A DNA stretch of 64,000 bases from Chryseobacterium ureilyticum (GTDB lineage Bacteria; Bacteroidota; Bacteroidia; Flavobacteriales; Weeksellaceae), in contig NZ_FTOL01000002.1 of the NCBI RefSeq assembly GCF_900156735.1, positions 186,001-250,000 on the forward strand. The letters are read 5' to 3'. Below the pieces are notes generated by a model that did no database searches, was not told the origin of the DNA, and saw only the letters and a list, made by a program, of their open reading frames with translations. Below, piece after piece: positions 53,800 to 62,520 of this stretch (position 1 is its first letter; every line of letters begins with the position of its first letter). A program made the translations under genes and the position numbers.

Positions 53800-55332
53800 A
53801 TGCTAAATATAAAAACATCTTTCTTTCTGTTACTTACCAATATGTGTTTTCTTTCTGTGAAGGCACAGGACAGCATCAGTCTTTTTAAGACGATCAACAA
53901 TCAGTATGATACGGAAAGAGATTTTAAAGATAATTTCTTCTCAAACCCGGCTTCAATGTCGGGTTATAGCCCATCTTCATTTTCAGAATTCAGTGTCGGA
54001 TATCATAAAAACGATAAAAAAGTTTATCGTCAACAATTGGGAAATGGCGATAAAGGGTTGACTTTTGAAGCAAAATCATTTCAAAAATTAAAACCCAACC
54101 GATATGTCTGGGGAAATGCAAGCTACCAGAACCTGAAAACCGGACTTGTAAGATGGAATGAATCATTAGACTACGATCGTGTAACTCCTTACATCATCGC
54201 CGATTCTGCCGGTGGAAAATTGAACGTTGAACGTTATCAATTTACGGGTGGATATTTACAAAAATTCAAAAAATGGACTGTTGCTGGGCAGGTAAGCTAT
54301 CTTGCTCAAATGGGGTATCGCGCAAAGGACCCGAGAATGAAAAGTACAACTTCTGATCTGCGTATAAAAGCCGGGCTGAATTATAATATTTTCAGAGAAT
54401 ATGAAATAGGAGTTTTTGGAGAATTTAATAAATATACCCAAAACAATTCTATAACTTTCCAAAGCTTACTGGGAAGACCTTATACTTATCAAATGACGAG
54501 TTTCGGGTTTTCGAATTATCTTTTTAACGGAAGTAGTAATCCCAATACTGTTTTTGAAGAGTTTGCTTATAAAGGAGGTTTACAGATCATGAATAAACAG
54601 GGAAAAGATTTCTATCTTCAGGCTGCTTTAGGCAGATCCAACAATATTAAAAGCTATGTCAACAGCCTTTCTTCCAACATATTTTTTGATCTTTCCGATC
54701 TGGAAAATAAAACTATTGAAGTAGAAGGCGCCAAATTTTTCAGCATTAATGAAAAAAACAGATTTGGATTTTTGGCAAACTTTTCCTCTTCTGTAAAGAC
54801 AGGTTCCGAGTACGGTTATTCGTTAAATACAGCAAGTCTCCAACAGATCCTAAAAAGAAAATCATATCGAAAGGAAGATTACATTACTTCTGTAAAAGGA
54901 TTTTATCAATACAATCAGGAAACCTATTCTATTACAGCAACTCCTTTTTTCGCCTATGAAGAGATCAAAGAAAGAAGACTTTACCCTTCTGCAGGACAGA
55001 AATTTGTATACTCCTATTTCGGAATCAATGCGGATTATAAACAACAGATCAAGGAAAATCAAATCCTGACAATACAACCCTACTTCTCACAAAGAACAGT
55101 GGGTAAAACAGTGAATGCTTTCACCTCTGCCGGAAATGCTGCTGTGGATGCGTGGATTCTTGAAGACTATATTTTTCAGGCAAGTGATATTACGACTTTC
55201 GGTGCTTCGGCAAGATATGATTTTAAATTACAGAAACTTCCTGCGTTCTTTGTATGTGCTCAATATCAGTCTCAGAAGATTCAGAAAAAAAATAATAATT
55301 TTGTGGGTGCAAGCATAGGGATAACGTTTTAA
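53800..55332 (+). CDS. DUF6850-like outer-membrane beta-barrel protein
   Basis: 510 aa with signal peptide (LLTNMCFLSVKAQD). The mature part is a run of amphipathic strands ending FVGASIGITF, typical of an outer-membrane barrel; SEFSVGYHKNDKKVYRQQLGNGDKGLTFEA is the family's start. It belongs to the type annotated as DUF6850 family barrels in Bacteroidetes. 21 bases after the DUF4876 gene; function unknown. Confidence 0.75.
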   Translation: MLNIKTSFFLLLTNMCFLSVKAQDSISLFKTINNQYDTERDFKDNFFSNPASMSGYSPSSFSEFSVGYHKNDKKVYRQQLGNGDKGLTFEAKSFQKLKPNRYVWGNASYQNLKTGLVRWNESLDYDRVTPYIIADSAGGKLNVERYQFTGGYLQKFKKWTVAGQVSYLAQMGYRAKDPRMKSTTSDLRIKAGLNYNIFREYEIGVFGEFNKYTQNNSITFQSLLGRPYTYQMTSFGFSNYLFNGSSNPNTVFEEFAYKGGLQIMNKQGKDFYLQAALGRSNNIKSYVNSLSSNIFFDLSDLENKTIEVEGAKFFSINEKNRFGFLANFSSSVKTGSEYGYSLNTASLQQILKRKSYRKEDYITSVKGFYQYNQETYSITATPFFAYEEIKERRLYPSAGQKFVYSYFGINADYKQQIKENQILTIQPYFSQRTVGKTVNAFTSAGNAAVDAWILEDYIFQASDITTFGASARYDFKLQKLPAFFVCAQYQSQKIQKKNNNFVGASIGITF

Positions 55333-55334
55333 AC

Positions 55335-56483
55335 ATGAAAAAACTAATATACTGGGGATTAGGTGGAATATCAATGATTTTATTGAGCTTTACACCTAAA
55401 GTAAACCAGGATTTACTGGACCTTCAGGATCCTACCATTGAAGATATTGTTAAAAGCTATAAAAAGGCAATTTCAGAATGGCCAAAACCAACTATTGATT
55501 ATGGTGTAAAATGGCAGGAATTTGCTCCTATTAAAACAGATTCCACATTTTTTGAGGAACAGGACAAACCAAATGTTATTCTTGGAAAAACATTATTCTT
55601 TGATCCGAAATTATCCCAATCCAACCAGATTTCGTGCAGTTCATGCCATGACCCGGAAATGGGTTGGTCAGATAGACGACATGTAGCATTAGGAAACAAT
55701 CACCTTCAAGGTAACAGAAATACAATATCATTGTACAACATCTCAGAAAGACAGTTATTTTTCTGGGACGGAAGAGCAAAAACTCTTGAAGAACAGGCAG
55801 CTGGTCCATTGGGAGCACATCACGAAATGGCAATGGATGTGAAGACCTTACCAGCTAAAATTCAGGCATTAAAAGGATATAAACCTCTTTTCAAAAATGC
55901 ATACGGTGATGAAAAAGTCACTTATGACAGAATCGTAAAAGCAATAGCAGATTTTCAGAAAACGATTAAAAGCCAGCCAAGTCGTTTTGATAAATTCCTT
56001 GAAGGAAAATACAACGCGATGTCTGATGAAGAAATCTACGGGATGCATATTTTCAGAACAAAAGCGCGCTGTATGAACTGTCACAGCGGGCAATACCTTA
56101 CAGACGAATCTTTTCATAATATTGGTTTAACGTATTATAAAAGAAAATATGAAGATCTTGGACTGTATAATATTACCAAGAAAGCTGAAGATGTAGGTAA
56201 ATTCAAAACACCTCAGCTGAGAGATCTTCTGCTTACACAGCCTTGGATGCACAACGGATTATTCGGCGAACTGGAAGGAGTAGTCAATATGTACAACAGT
56301 GGAATGCACATGATAGATCCTTCTCCTGAAGCCAAACAGCAGGACCCGCTTTATCCTGTAACGGATCCTTTACTGAAGCCATTAAAACTTACCAAAGAAG
56401 AAAAAAAAGCTTTAGTCTCTTTCCTGGAAGCTCTTTCCGGAACAAAATATAAAATGAGGAGACCAGAATTTCCTGTAGAATAA
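55335..56483 (+). CDS. Di-haem cytochrome-c peroxidase (CcpA/MauG superfamily)
   Basis: 382 aa exported protein (signal about 1-20). Two haem-attachment sites: C101-S-S-C104-H105 and C246-M-N-C249-H250. The bacterial CCP blocks RNTISLYN, FFWDGRAKTLEEQAAGPLGAHHEM, TPQLRDLL and WMHNGLFGELEGVVNMYN are conserved. Members of the superfamily either reduce peroxide or, like MauG and MbnH, oxidise tryptophan on a partner protein; the sequence alone does not decide which. It starts 2 bases after the barrel gene's stop, so it is the last gene of the operon. Confidence 0.92.
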   Translation: MKKLIYWGLGGISMILLSFTPKVNQDLLDLQDPTIEDIVKSYKKAISEWPKPTIDYGVKWQEFAPIKTDSTFFEEQDKPNVILGKTLFFDPKLSQSNQISCSSCHDPEMGWSDRRHVALGNNHLQGNRNTISLYNISERQLFFWDGRAKTLEEQAAGPLGAHHEMAMDVKTLPAKIQALKGYKPLFKNAYGDEKVTYDRIVKAIADFQKTIKSQPSRFDKFLEGKYNAMSDEEIYGMHIFRTKARCMNCHSGQYLTDESFHNIGLTYYKRKYEDLGLYNITKKAEDVGKFKTPQLRDLLLTQPWMHNGLFGELEGVVNMYNSGMHMIDPSPEAKQQDPLYPVTDPLLKPLKLTKEEKKALVSFLEALSGTKYKMRRPEFPVE

Positions 56484-56512
56484 AAAAGGTCCGGCAAATG
56501 CCGGACCTTTTT
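56483..56512 (+). terminator. Terminator of the TonB-receptor operon
   Basis: AAAAAGGTCCGGC/GCCGGACCTTTTT 13-bp perfect stem, 4-nt loop, strong T-run. Confidence 0.93.
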
Positions 56513-56690
56513 GCATGGAAACTGGAGGATGGAAGTGAGGAATACATTACACGTTCAATAACTCAATTACTTTTGATACATACTTTAACATCAAAATGAT
56601 TTCCATACTACAATAAACTCCATCTTCCTAGCTCAGCCCTCTTTCCTATCACAATAAAAAACATTATTTTCGTTAAAAAATCAGCACAGC

Positions 56691-57494
56691 ATGAAAATAG
56701 CTATTTTGGGAGCCGGAAATATGGGATTGTCCTTTTCAAAATCATTTTTGAAATACGAGCTCATCAAACCGGAAAATCTTCATCTTATTACCAGAAGCAA
56801 ATCTAAGATCTCCAAAATAGCGGAAGAATTCCCCAAATCCAAAACATCCACTTTTGATGAGGTAACAGAATTAGATGCCGACTTAATCATCATTGCTGTA
56901 AAACCTCCGGATTTTCAAAATGTTGTCCAAAATATTCAGTTTAGATTAAAGGAAAATCAGATGGTATTATCCATCATGGCAGGGATCAATATTGAAAAAA
57001 TTCAAAAATCATTAAACCATCCCTTAGTTGTAAGAGCTATGCCTAACTCTCCTACTCTTTTAGGAATGGGAATCACGGGTTATACAGCAGCAGAAGGAAT
57101 TTCTTTCAGCCAGCTTATCAATATAGAACGATTACTGAACAGCACAGGAAGATCAGTGTATCTGGAGGACGAAAATTTATTGGATGGTGTTACTGCACTT
57201 TCAGGAAGTGGTCCTGCCTATTTCTACTACATCATTGATGCAATGATCAAAGCCGGAATCGAAATGGGAATTGAAGAAAACCTTTCAAAACTTCTTGTAA
57301 AGCAGACGATGCTTGGAGCTTATCATCTGATCAATAATTCGGAAAAGAATCTTGAAGAGCTTATTAAAGATGTGGCATCCAAAGGCGGAACTACTGAAGC
57401 GGCATTAAAAACTTTCGAGGAAAATCATTTCAAAGAAATTTTAAAACAAGGAATCCTAAATGCTGAAAAACGAGCTAAAGAACTAAATTCCTAA
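56691..57494 (+). CDS. proC: Pyrroline-5-carboxylate reductase
   Basis: 267 aa; last step of proline synthesis. NADPH-binding GAGNMG at residues 7-12, IAVKPPDF, VVRAMPNSPTLLGMGITGY and SGSGPAYFYYIIDAM match the family; the KDVASKGGTTEAALKTFEE block binds the substrate. Its 3' end overlaps the convergent VanZ-like gene by 20 bases. Confidence 0.96.
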   Translation: MKIAILGAGNMGLSFSKSFLKYELIKPENLHLITRSKSKISKIAEEFPKSKTSTFDEVTELDADLIIIAVKPPDFQNVVQNIQFRLKENQMVLSIMAGINIEKIQKSLNHPLVVRAMPNSPTLLGMGITGYTAAEGISFSQLINIERLLNSTGRSVYLEDENLLDGVTALSGSGPAYFYYIIDAMIKAGIEMGIEENLSKLLVKQTMLGAYHLINNSEKNLEELIKDVASKGGTTEAALKTFEENHFKEILKQGILNAEKRAKELNS

Positions 57495-57897
57495 ACTTTT
57501 TTTCAATAAATCTGCAAAGTAACCAACCTAAATATACCCCAAAAGTATTCAGGATGATATCGTCTATCTCAAATATTCCCATCCTTGTAAAATATTGAAG
57601 TGCTTCTACAATGGTAATGGCTGGAATAAAATTAAGAACAAGAGTCTTTAAATCTCTCAGTTTGGGAAAAATCCATCCAAGAAAACCAAAGGGAATAAAC
57701 ATTACTATATTTCCAAGAACAATCATTACAATTTCCTTCCAGTCTCTTACTCCCTGTATAAAATTGATGGTAGAAAATATAGGTTCTACTGTAATCAGGT
57801 TATCATCATACTGAAATCTGCCCATCCCGAGAAACATCAGGTACAGCAAAAACAATGTATACGGAACGATAACAGTTTTATATATTTTCTTTAACAT
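57475..57897 (-). CDS. VanZ-family membrane protein
   Basis: 140 aa with four hydrophobic helices (VIVPYTLFLLYLMFLG, IVMIVLGNIVMFIPFGFLGWIFP, LNFIPAITIVEALQYF, DDIILNTFGVYLGWLL). The last block is the VanZ signature. VanZ-like proteins give low-level teicoplanin resistance in some Gram-positives; in Bacteroidetes they are common and of unknown function. Convergent with proC with a 20-bp overlap of coding regions. Confidence 0.85.
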   Translation of the reverse strand: MLKKIYKTVIVPYTLFLLYLMFLGMGRFQYDDNLITVEPIFSTINFIQGVRDWKEIVMIVLGNIVMFIPFGFLGWIFPKLRDLKTLVLNFIPAITIVEALQYFTRMGIFEIDDIILNTFGVYLGWLLCRFIEKKFRNLVL

Positions 57898-57927
57898 CAG
57901 ATGCTAATATATTCATTTCAAAAACAT

Positions 57928-57935
57928 TAAATTTG
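57928..57935 (+). promoter_or_regulatory. -7 promoter box for lnt
   Basis: TAAATTTG, exact TAnnTTTG match 18 bases before the ATG at 57953. Confidence 0.6.
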
Positions 57936-57952
57936 TATGTTAAAATAATTTA

Positions 57953-59587
57953 ATGAAATACGTTCTACTTACACTTATTTCAGCAATGCTGCTGTCGGTC
58001 TCTTGGCCTACTTATGGAGTTCCGTTTTTTATATTTTTTGCTCTTGTTCCTCTTCTAATGATGGAACATGGAATTTCAAAATTTTCAAGTTATAAAAGAA
58101 AAGGCTGGGTCGTTTTCGGACTCTCTTACCTTTGTTTTATCATCTGGAATATTGTCACTACCGGATGGTTGTACGGTTCCAAAAACCCGGATGGAAGCCA
58201 TTCTATGATGGCAGTTGTCTTTCCGGTGCTTGTAAACTCCCTTTTGTACTCGTTGGTTTTCCAGTGTTATCATTGGTATAAAAATGCACAGGGAACCTAT
58301 TGGGGACTTGGATTCTTTATCGCTATTTGGATGAGTTTTGAAAAATTTCACCTGAATTGGGAACTTACATGGCCATGGCTGAACTTAGGAAATGTATTTT
58401 CAGATTATCCTAAATTGATTCAATGGTACGATACTTTAGGAGCAACTGGTGGAAGCTTCTGGATTCTATTAATCAATGTTTTAATTTTCTACACTGTAAG
58501 AACGTGGGAAGCCGGAAGGAAGAAAAAAGATCTGATCAAAAACTCTTCTATCATTGCCGCTTTAATTGCAATTCCGATGATCATTTCAGTGATTAAATAC
58601 AATAGCTTTAATGACAAGCCAATAGGACAGGTCAATGTACTGATGCTACAACCCGATCTTGATCCTTACGCTGAAAAATATTCCAAAGACAGTTTAACGA
58701 TTGAGCAGGATCTCCTTGCCCTTGCAGGAAAGAATTCTACCACAAAGATTGATTATTATATCGCTCCGGAGACTGCACTTCCGGGCAGAGGCTCAATTTC
58801 TGAAACAGGCTTTGAAAAAAGTTTACTGATCAACAATGTAAAAGAATTTTTATCCCAACATCCGGGGTCCGTTTTCGCGACGGGAATATCTTCACACCGT
58901 TTGTACTTTAACCCTGCGGCATTGCCTAAGGAAGCTTATCAGATCAATTCCGGTGTGTGGGCAGAAAGTTATAATACAGCAATCCAAATTGCACCACAGC
59001 AAAAAGTTCAGGTATATCATAAAGGTAAACTGGTTCCGGGCGTTGAAATTTTCCCTTATATGAGTGTTTTAAAACCTATTCTGGGAGATGCAATGCTTAA
59101 TCTGGGAGGAACAGTAGCTTCTCTGGGAACCGATAAAGAAAGACTGGCATTTTCTAACCCTTACAACAAAGGAAAAATGGCTCCTATTATTTGCTACGAA
59201 AGTATTTATGGAGAATTTGTAACTGATTATGTAAGAAAAGGCGCCAATTTCCTTGGAATTATGACCAACGACTCATGGTGGGGCGTTACAGAAGGACATA
59301 AACAGCTTTTATCTTATGCAAAACTGAGAGCCATTGAGACACGAAGAGAAATTGCCCGTGCTGCAAACAGTGGTATTTCAGCGCACATCAATGCAAAAGG
59401 TGAGGTAGTAGCTGACACTTTCTATGGTGACCAAACAGCATTATTTGCAAAAGTGAATCTCTATGAAGACTTGACATTCTACTCAAGAGCAGGAGACCTT
59501 CTTTCAAGATTTTCAATGTTTGCTTTGGGATTCTTATTGTTCTATTATCTGATTAAATGGTTTCAGGCAAAAACAAAGAAAGCTTAA
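57953..59587 (+). CDS. lnt: Apolipoprotein N-acyltransferase
   Basis: 544 aa. Six N-terminal helices, then a carbon-nitrogen hydrolase domain: catalytic Glu in IAPETALPGRG, Lys in YHKGKLVPGVE, Cys in PIICYESIYGEF, plus NDSWWG and RAIETRREIARAANSGIS blocks. It adds the third acyl chain to lipoprotein N-termini, fitting the many lipoproteins in this window. Length slightly above E. coli Lnt (512 aa). Confidence 0.95.
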   Translation: MKYVLLTLISAMLLSVSWPTYGVPFFIFFALVPLLMMEHGISKFSSYKRKGWVVFGLSYLCFIIWNIVTTGWLYGSKNPDGSHSMMAVVFPVLVNSLLYSLVFQCYHWYKNAQGTYWGLGFFIAIWMSFEKFHLNWELTWPWLNLGNVFSDYPKLIQWYDTLGATGGSFWILLINVLIFYTVRTWEAGRKKKDLIKNSSIIAALIAIPMIISVIKYNSFNDKPIGQVNVLMLQPDLDPYAEKYSKDSLTIEQDLLALAGKNSTTKIDYYIAPETALPGRGSISETGFEKSLLINNVKEFLSQHPGSVFATGISSHRLYFNPAALPKEAYQINSGVWAESYNTAIQIAPQQKVQVYHKGKLVPGVEIFPYMSVLKPILGDAMLNLGGTVASLGTDKERLAFSNPYNKGKMAPIICYESIYGEFVTDYVRKGANFLGIMTNDSWWGVTEGHKQLLSYAKLRAIETRREIARAANSGISAHINAKGEVVADTFYGDQTALFAKVNLYEDLTFYSRAGDLLSRFSMFALGFLLFYYLIKWFQAKTKKA

Positions 59588-59616
59588 TTTTTAAGTAAAT
59601 TATACCAATAAATATA

Positions 59617-59680
59617 GTCTGCGTTATCTGCAAGATCTGAGAACATATATTCTCGCTGATTAAGCTGATAACGCAGATTT
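59617..59680 (+). repeat. Dispersed intergenic repeat, fold-back with terminator character
   Basis: TCTGCGTTATC (59618-59628) and GATAACGCAGA (59667-59677) form a perfect 11-bp stem that encloses GAGAA/TTCTC (59639-59643 with 59651-59655); Ts follow. It resembles the ATCTGCG module elsewhere and may terminate the lnt transcript. Confidence 0.6.
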
Positions 59681-59730
59681 TTTATTAAACACTAATTGCA
59701 ATTGCACAAATTTCTACCCAAATAACCACA

Positions 59731-59765
59731 AACATCTGTGCAGATCTGTGAAATCTGTGGGAAAT
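59731..59765 (+). repeat. Dispersed intergenic repeat, first module
   Basis: AACATCTGTG-N6-TGTGAAATCTGTGGGA. It differs from the copy at 29391-29425 at about 5 of 35 positions. Confidence 0.65.
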
Positions 59766-59815
59766 ATTTAACGATATTTTCATGAAGCTCCCCCAACAGC
59801 TTATCACAATAAAAA

Positions 59816-59845
59816 AGAGAAGCCAGCTGGACGTCTGACTTCTCT
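59816..59845 (-). terminator. Terminator of the FG-GAP T9SS gene
   Basis: AGAGAAGcCAG/CTGACTTCTCT, 11-nt arms with one mismatch, 8-nt loop, followed by a T-run on the minus strand. Confidence 0.85.
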
Positions 59846-59867
59846 CAAGATAGAATAAATGATTCAG

Positions 59868-61586
59868 TTATTTAATAGTAAGTTTTTTGGTAGTTATTTC
59901 ATTTTTTATCTTCAGTTTTAAAAGATATACTCCTTTTGGTAAATGAGAAACATTAATAGACTGATCTCCGTTTAATGTTGTATTTAGTTTTCTTCCATCC
60001 ATTGAATAAATTTCAGCCTCCGAAACTTTATCGCCTTTGATGTAAACCTTATCAGAGGTTGGGTTTGGATAGATAACAAGTTGCTGTTTTGCAAAACTAC
60101 TGGTAGATTCTTTCGTTGATAATGTACCTAATGTAGAAGCGTCCGAATATACTTTTGAAGCATCTATAGACCTTACACTCCAGTAAACATTCTCAACTGA
60201 CGGATCTAAATCCAGGAACCATGAAGGTGTTGTTACTACATACTTAGCAATATCCTGTGCTCCTTGAGTTGATCCTACTTTTATTTCATAACGTAATGCA
60301 TTTGTTGGAGTTTTATCATCCGTTGCACCACTCCATGTAAAATTAAATCTGCTTCCGTTCTTAGACACGTTAAGCTGAGTAGGAGCTGTTGGTTTTGCAT
60401 TCGTAGTCTGAGCATTATTTTTAAAAAGCTTAGTAAGAGAAGGCATATCCTGACTTGACCAATCAAACCCTGACAACAATACATCCAGATGATGATCATT
60501 ATTAAAATCAAACAATTGTACCACTCCTGGACCGCCAAGATTATACAATCCTGATGTTGTTCCTTCAGTGAATGTCTGACTAGCCACATTATATAAATAA
60601 GTTTTTACAACCGCATTAAAATTAACGTCTCCTGAAATTATAAAATCATAATATCCATCATTGTTTAAATCACCTACGCTTACAGAAGCTTCTGAAATAT
60701 CAAATGAATTCATCTGCTGAGTCACAAGATTTCCTGTTCCATCATTCATTAAAACAGCCATATAAGGATCATCATTAGGGTCTTTTCCTACAACAACAAG
60801 ATCCTGAAAACCATCCGCATTAAAATCTGCTACCTCCAGTTTACCGGAAATCAGAGAATCAAGACTCTGAGTATGAACCAATGTTCCACCCTGATTCATA
60901 TATACTTTAGACACCGGATCTCCATTGATATCTGAACCTATGACAACAACATCCAAAAGCTGATCATTATTAAGGTCTACTACCTTAAAATTTCCGTTCT
61001 GAGTACCATCCACCCAGTTTTCAGTCATATCAAACCCAAGTCCTGTATTTTTATAAAAATCGATGGTATTTCTAAATCCTCCTCCATGGGCAGATTGAGT
61101 TCCATTCAAGGCGTAATCAGATTTTCCATCATGATTAAAATCAAAAACCTCTATAGAGCCGTAAATTTTCCCGGGAAGTTCCGTTTCTTTAATAAAGCCT
61201 ACTCCCGTATTTTTAAATCGATATTGTTTATAATTCACAATATCCATATAGCTCTGCCCTGCAGAAATAATATCCATCAACCCATCATTATTGTAATCAA
61301 TGAACTTTACATCTCCCAGGTGCGTCACATCCCCTCCAAAATCAGTATAAGGCTGTAATGTTGTACCATTATTCTGATATACCTCATTATAGGTAGCATC
61401 CGGCTGTCCGTCCCCATCAGAATCTATGGCACCATTGACTACAATATCCAGCGTACCGTTATTATCAACATCAGCAATATCAGCCGCAGAAAAATAAAAG
61501 TTATTCATTCCGGTTTGTACCTCAGTAAAACTCTGAGCATACAGACCAACTGGAAGCATAGACAATAGAATATAAATTCTCTTCAT
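59868..61586 (-). CDS. FG-GAP/VCBS-repeat protein with T9SS type A sorting domain
   Basis: 572 aa from the ATG at 61586. Signal peptide MKRIYILLSMLPVGLYAQ, then about six FG-GAP-like repeats with Asp-rich loops (ADIADVDNNGTLDIVV, IDSDGDGQPD, GDLNNDGYYDFII), a fibronectin-like segment (PTQLNVSKNGSRFNFTWSGA), and a C-terminal T9SS sorting domain (IYPNPTSDKVYIKG, LPKGVYLLKLKIKN). The repeats probably bind calcium and fold as a beta-propeller. The protein should be exported by T9SS to the cell surface or medium. A -7 box is at 61614-61621. Confidence 0.9.
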   Translation of the reverse strand: MKRIYILLSMLPVGLYAQSFTEVQTGMNNFYFSAADIADVDNNGTLDIVVNGAIDSDGDGQPDATYNEVYQNNGTTLQPYTDFGGDVTHLGDVKFIDYNNDGLMDIISAGQSYMDIVNYKQYRFKNTGVGFIKETELPGKIYGSIEVFDFNHDGKSDYALNGTQSAHGGGFRNTIDFYKNTGLGFDMTENWVDGTQNGNFKVVDLNNDQLLDVVVIGSDINGDPVSKVYMNQGGTLVHTQSLDSLISGKLEVADFNADGFQDLVVVGKDPNDDPYMAVLMNDGTGNLVTQQMNSFDISEASVSVGDLNNDGYYDFIISGDVNFNAVVKTYLYNVASQTFTEGTTSGLYNLGGPGVVQLFDFNNDHHLDVLLSGFDWSSQDMPSLTKLFKNNAQTTNAKPTAPTQLNVSKNGSRFNFTWSGATDDKTPTNALRYEIKVGSTQGAQDIAKYVVTTPSWFLDLDPSVENVYWSVRSIDASKVYSDASTLGTLSTKESTSSFAKQQLVIYPNPTSDKVYIKGDKVSEAEIYSMDGRKLNTTLNGDQSINVSHLPKGVYLLKLKIKNEITTKKLTIK

Positions 61587-61613
61587 ATTGTTTTTATTTA
61601 GATTAATTAAAAA

Positions 61614-61621
61614 CAAAGATA
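61614..61621 (-). promoter_or_regulatory. -7 promoter box for the FG-GAP gene
   Basis: CAAAGATA on the plus strand, TATCTTTG on the coding strand, exact match 28 bases before the ATG. Confidence 0.6.
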
Positions 61622-61760
61622 GAATATTAAATTCTCTGTTTGAAAAAAAGCCTGCATGAAATATATCAGCACTGATTTTCTGCTATATCCCGGAAATTCG
61701 GGTATTTTAAAAAATCAATATTATTAATCAGCCACTTATTTACAAATATTTTCCAAAAGA

Positions 61761-61792
61761 TTTGTCTATCTAAAAAATTCTTCGTTATTTTG
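61761..61792 (+). promoter_or_regulatory. Promoter of the rpmB-rpmG-DUF4295 operon
   Basis: TTTG -33 box (61761-61764) and TTATTTTG -7-like box (61785-61792, 7 of 8 match), 20-nt spacer, 37 bases before the rpmB ATG. Confidence 0.6.
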
Positions 61793-61828
61793 CACTCTCA
61801 AATATTATACAAATAAGAACATCGAGAT

Positions 61829-62071
61829 ATGTCAAGAATTTGCCAAATAACAGGAAAGCGTGCAATGGTTGGTAACAACGTTTCTCACGCTAATAACAAA
61901 ACGAAGCGTCGTTTTGAAATTAACTTATTAGAGAAGAAGTTTTACCTTCCAGAGCAAGATAAGCACGTTACACTGAAAGTATCAGCTCATGGATTGAGAG
62001 TGATTAACAAGATTGGAATCGAGGAAGCTATTGAAAGAGCTACTAGAAACGGATTGATTAAAAAGAATTAA
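61829..62071 (+). CDS. rpmB: 50S ribosomal protein bL28
   Basis: 80 aa with the bL28 N-terminus [32 protein letters not shown]. Flavobacterial form. rpmG follows 6 bases after its stop; together with the DUF4295 gene they form the conserved rpmB-rpmG-DUF4295 operon of Bacteroidetes. Confidence 0.97.
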   Translation: MSRICQITGKRAMVGNNVSHANNKTKRRFEINLLEKKFYLPEQDKHVTLKVSAHGLRVINKIGIEEAIERATRNGLIKKN

Positions 62072-62077
62072 TAGATC

Positions 62078-62260
62078 ATGGCAAAAAAAGGAAATAGAGT
62101 TCAAGTAATCCTTGAATGTACAGAGCACAAAGAAAGCGGTATGCCAGGAATGTCTAGATACATTTCTACAAAAAATAAAAAGAACACTACAGAGAGATTA
62201 GAGCTTAAAAAGTATAATCCTGTTCTTAAGAGATCTACCCTTCACAAAGAAATTAAGTAA
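62078..62260 (+). CDS. rpmG: 50S ribosomal protein bL33
   Basis: 60 aa. [18 protein letters not shown] then [31 protein letters not shown] is the bL33 consensus. It lacks the zinc-binding Cys pairs (only one Cys is seen), the Cys-less form of bL33. Second gene of the operon. Confidence 0.96.
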   Translation: MAKKGNRVQVILECTEHKESGMPGMSRYISTKNKKNTTERLELKKYNPVLKRSTLHKEIK

Positions 62261-62280
62261 TTTTTAAATAATAACTTACC

Positions 62281-62430
62281 ATGGCAAAGAAAGTAGTAGC
62301 AACCCTACAAACCGGGTCAAAAAAAATGACTAAAGTGGTGAAAATGGTGAAGTCTTCTAAATCAGGAGCTTACGTTTTCGAAGAAAAAGTAATGAATGCT
62401 GATGAAGTAGATGGTTATTTGAAAAAATAA
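62281..62430 (+). CDS. DUF4295 domain protein, 49 aa
   Basis: A very short Lys-rich protein, MAKKVVATLQTGSKKMTKVV through to ADEVDGYLKK. It matches the DUF4295 family, always found right after rpmG in Bacteroidetes and thought to be a ribosome-associated factor, but function is unproven. The ATG is 20 bases after the rpmG stop; the operon ends at the following terminator. Confidence 0.88.
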   Translation: MAKKVVATLQTGSKKMTKVVKMVKSSKSGAYVFEEKVMNADEVDGYLKK

Positions 62431-62452
62431 TTAATACTTTGTTTACAATATA

Positions 62453-62484
62453 AAAAAACTACTCATATTTTGGGTAGTTTTTTT
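62453..62484 (+). terminator. Terminator of the ribosomal operon
   Basis: AAAAAACTAC/GTAGTTTTTT stem with an 11-nt loop (TCATATTTTGG) and T-run. Confidence 0.88.
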
Positions 62485-62486
62485 GT

Positions 62487-62494
62487 TATCTTTG
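62487..62494 (+). promoter_or_regulatory. -7 promoter box for the ridA-like gene
   Basis: TATCTTTG, exact TAnnTTTG match right after the terminator and 27 bases before the ATG. Confidence 0.6.
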
Positions 62495-62520
62495 TTCACC
62501 AGATTATTAATCAGTGAAAT

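Noticed and set aside
57475..57494. Overlap of proC and the VanZ-like gene as sign of misassembly
   Set aside because: Both proteins end naturally at their family's C-terminus; a convergent 20-bp overlap is compatible with normal compact organisation.
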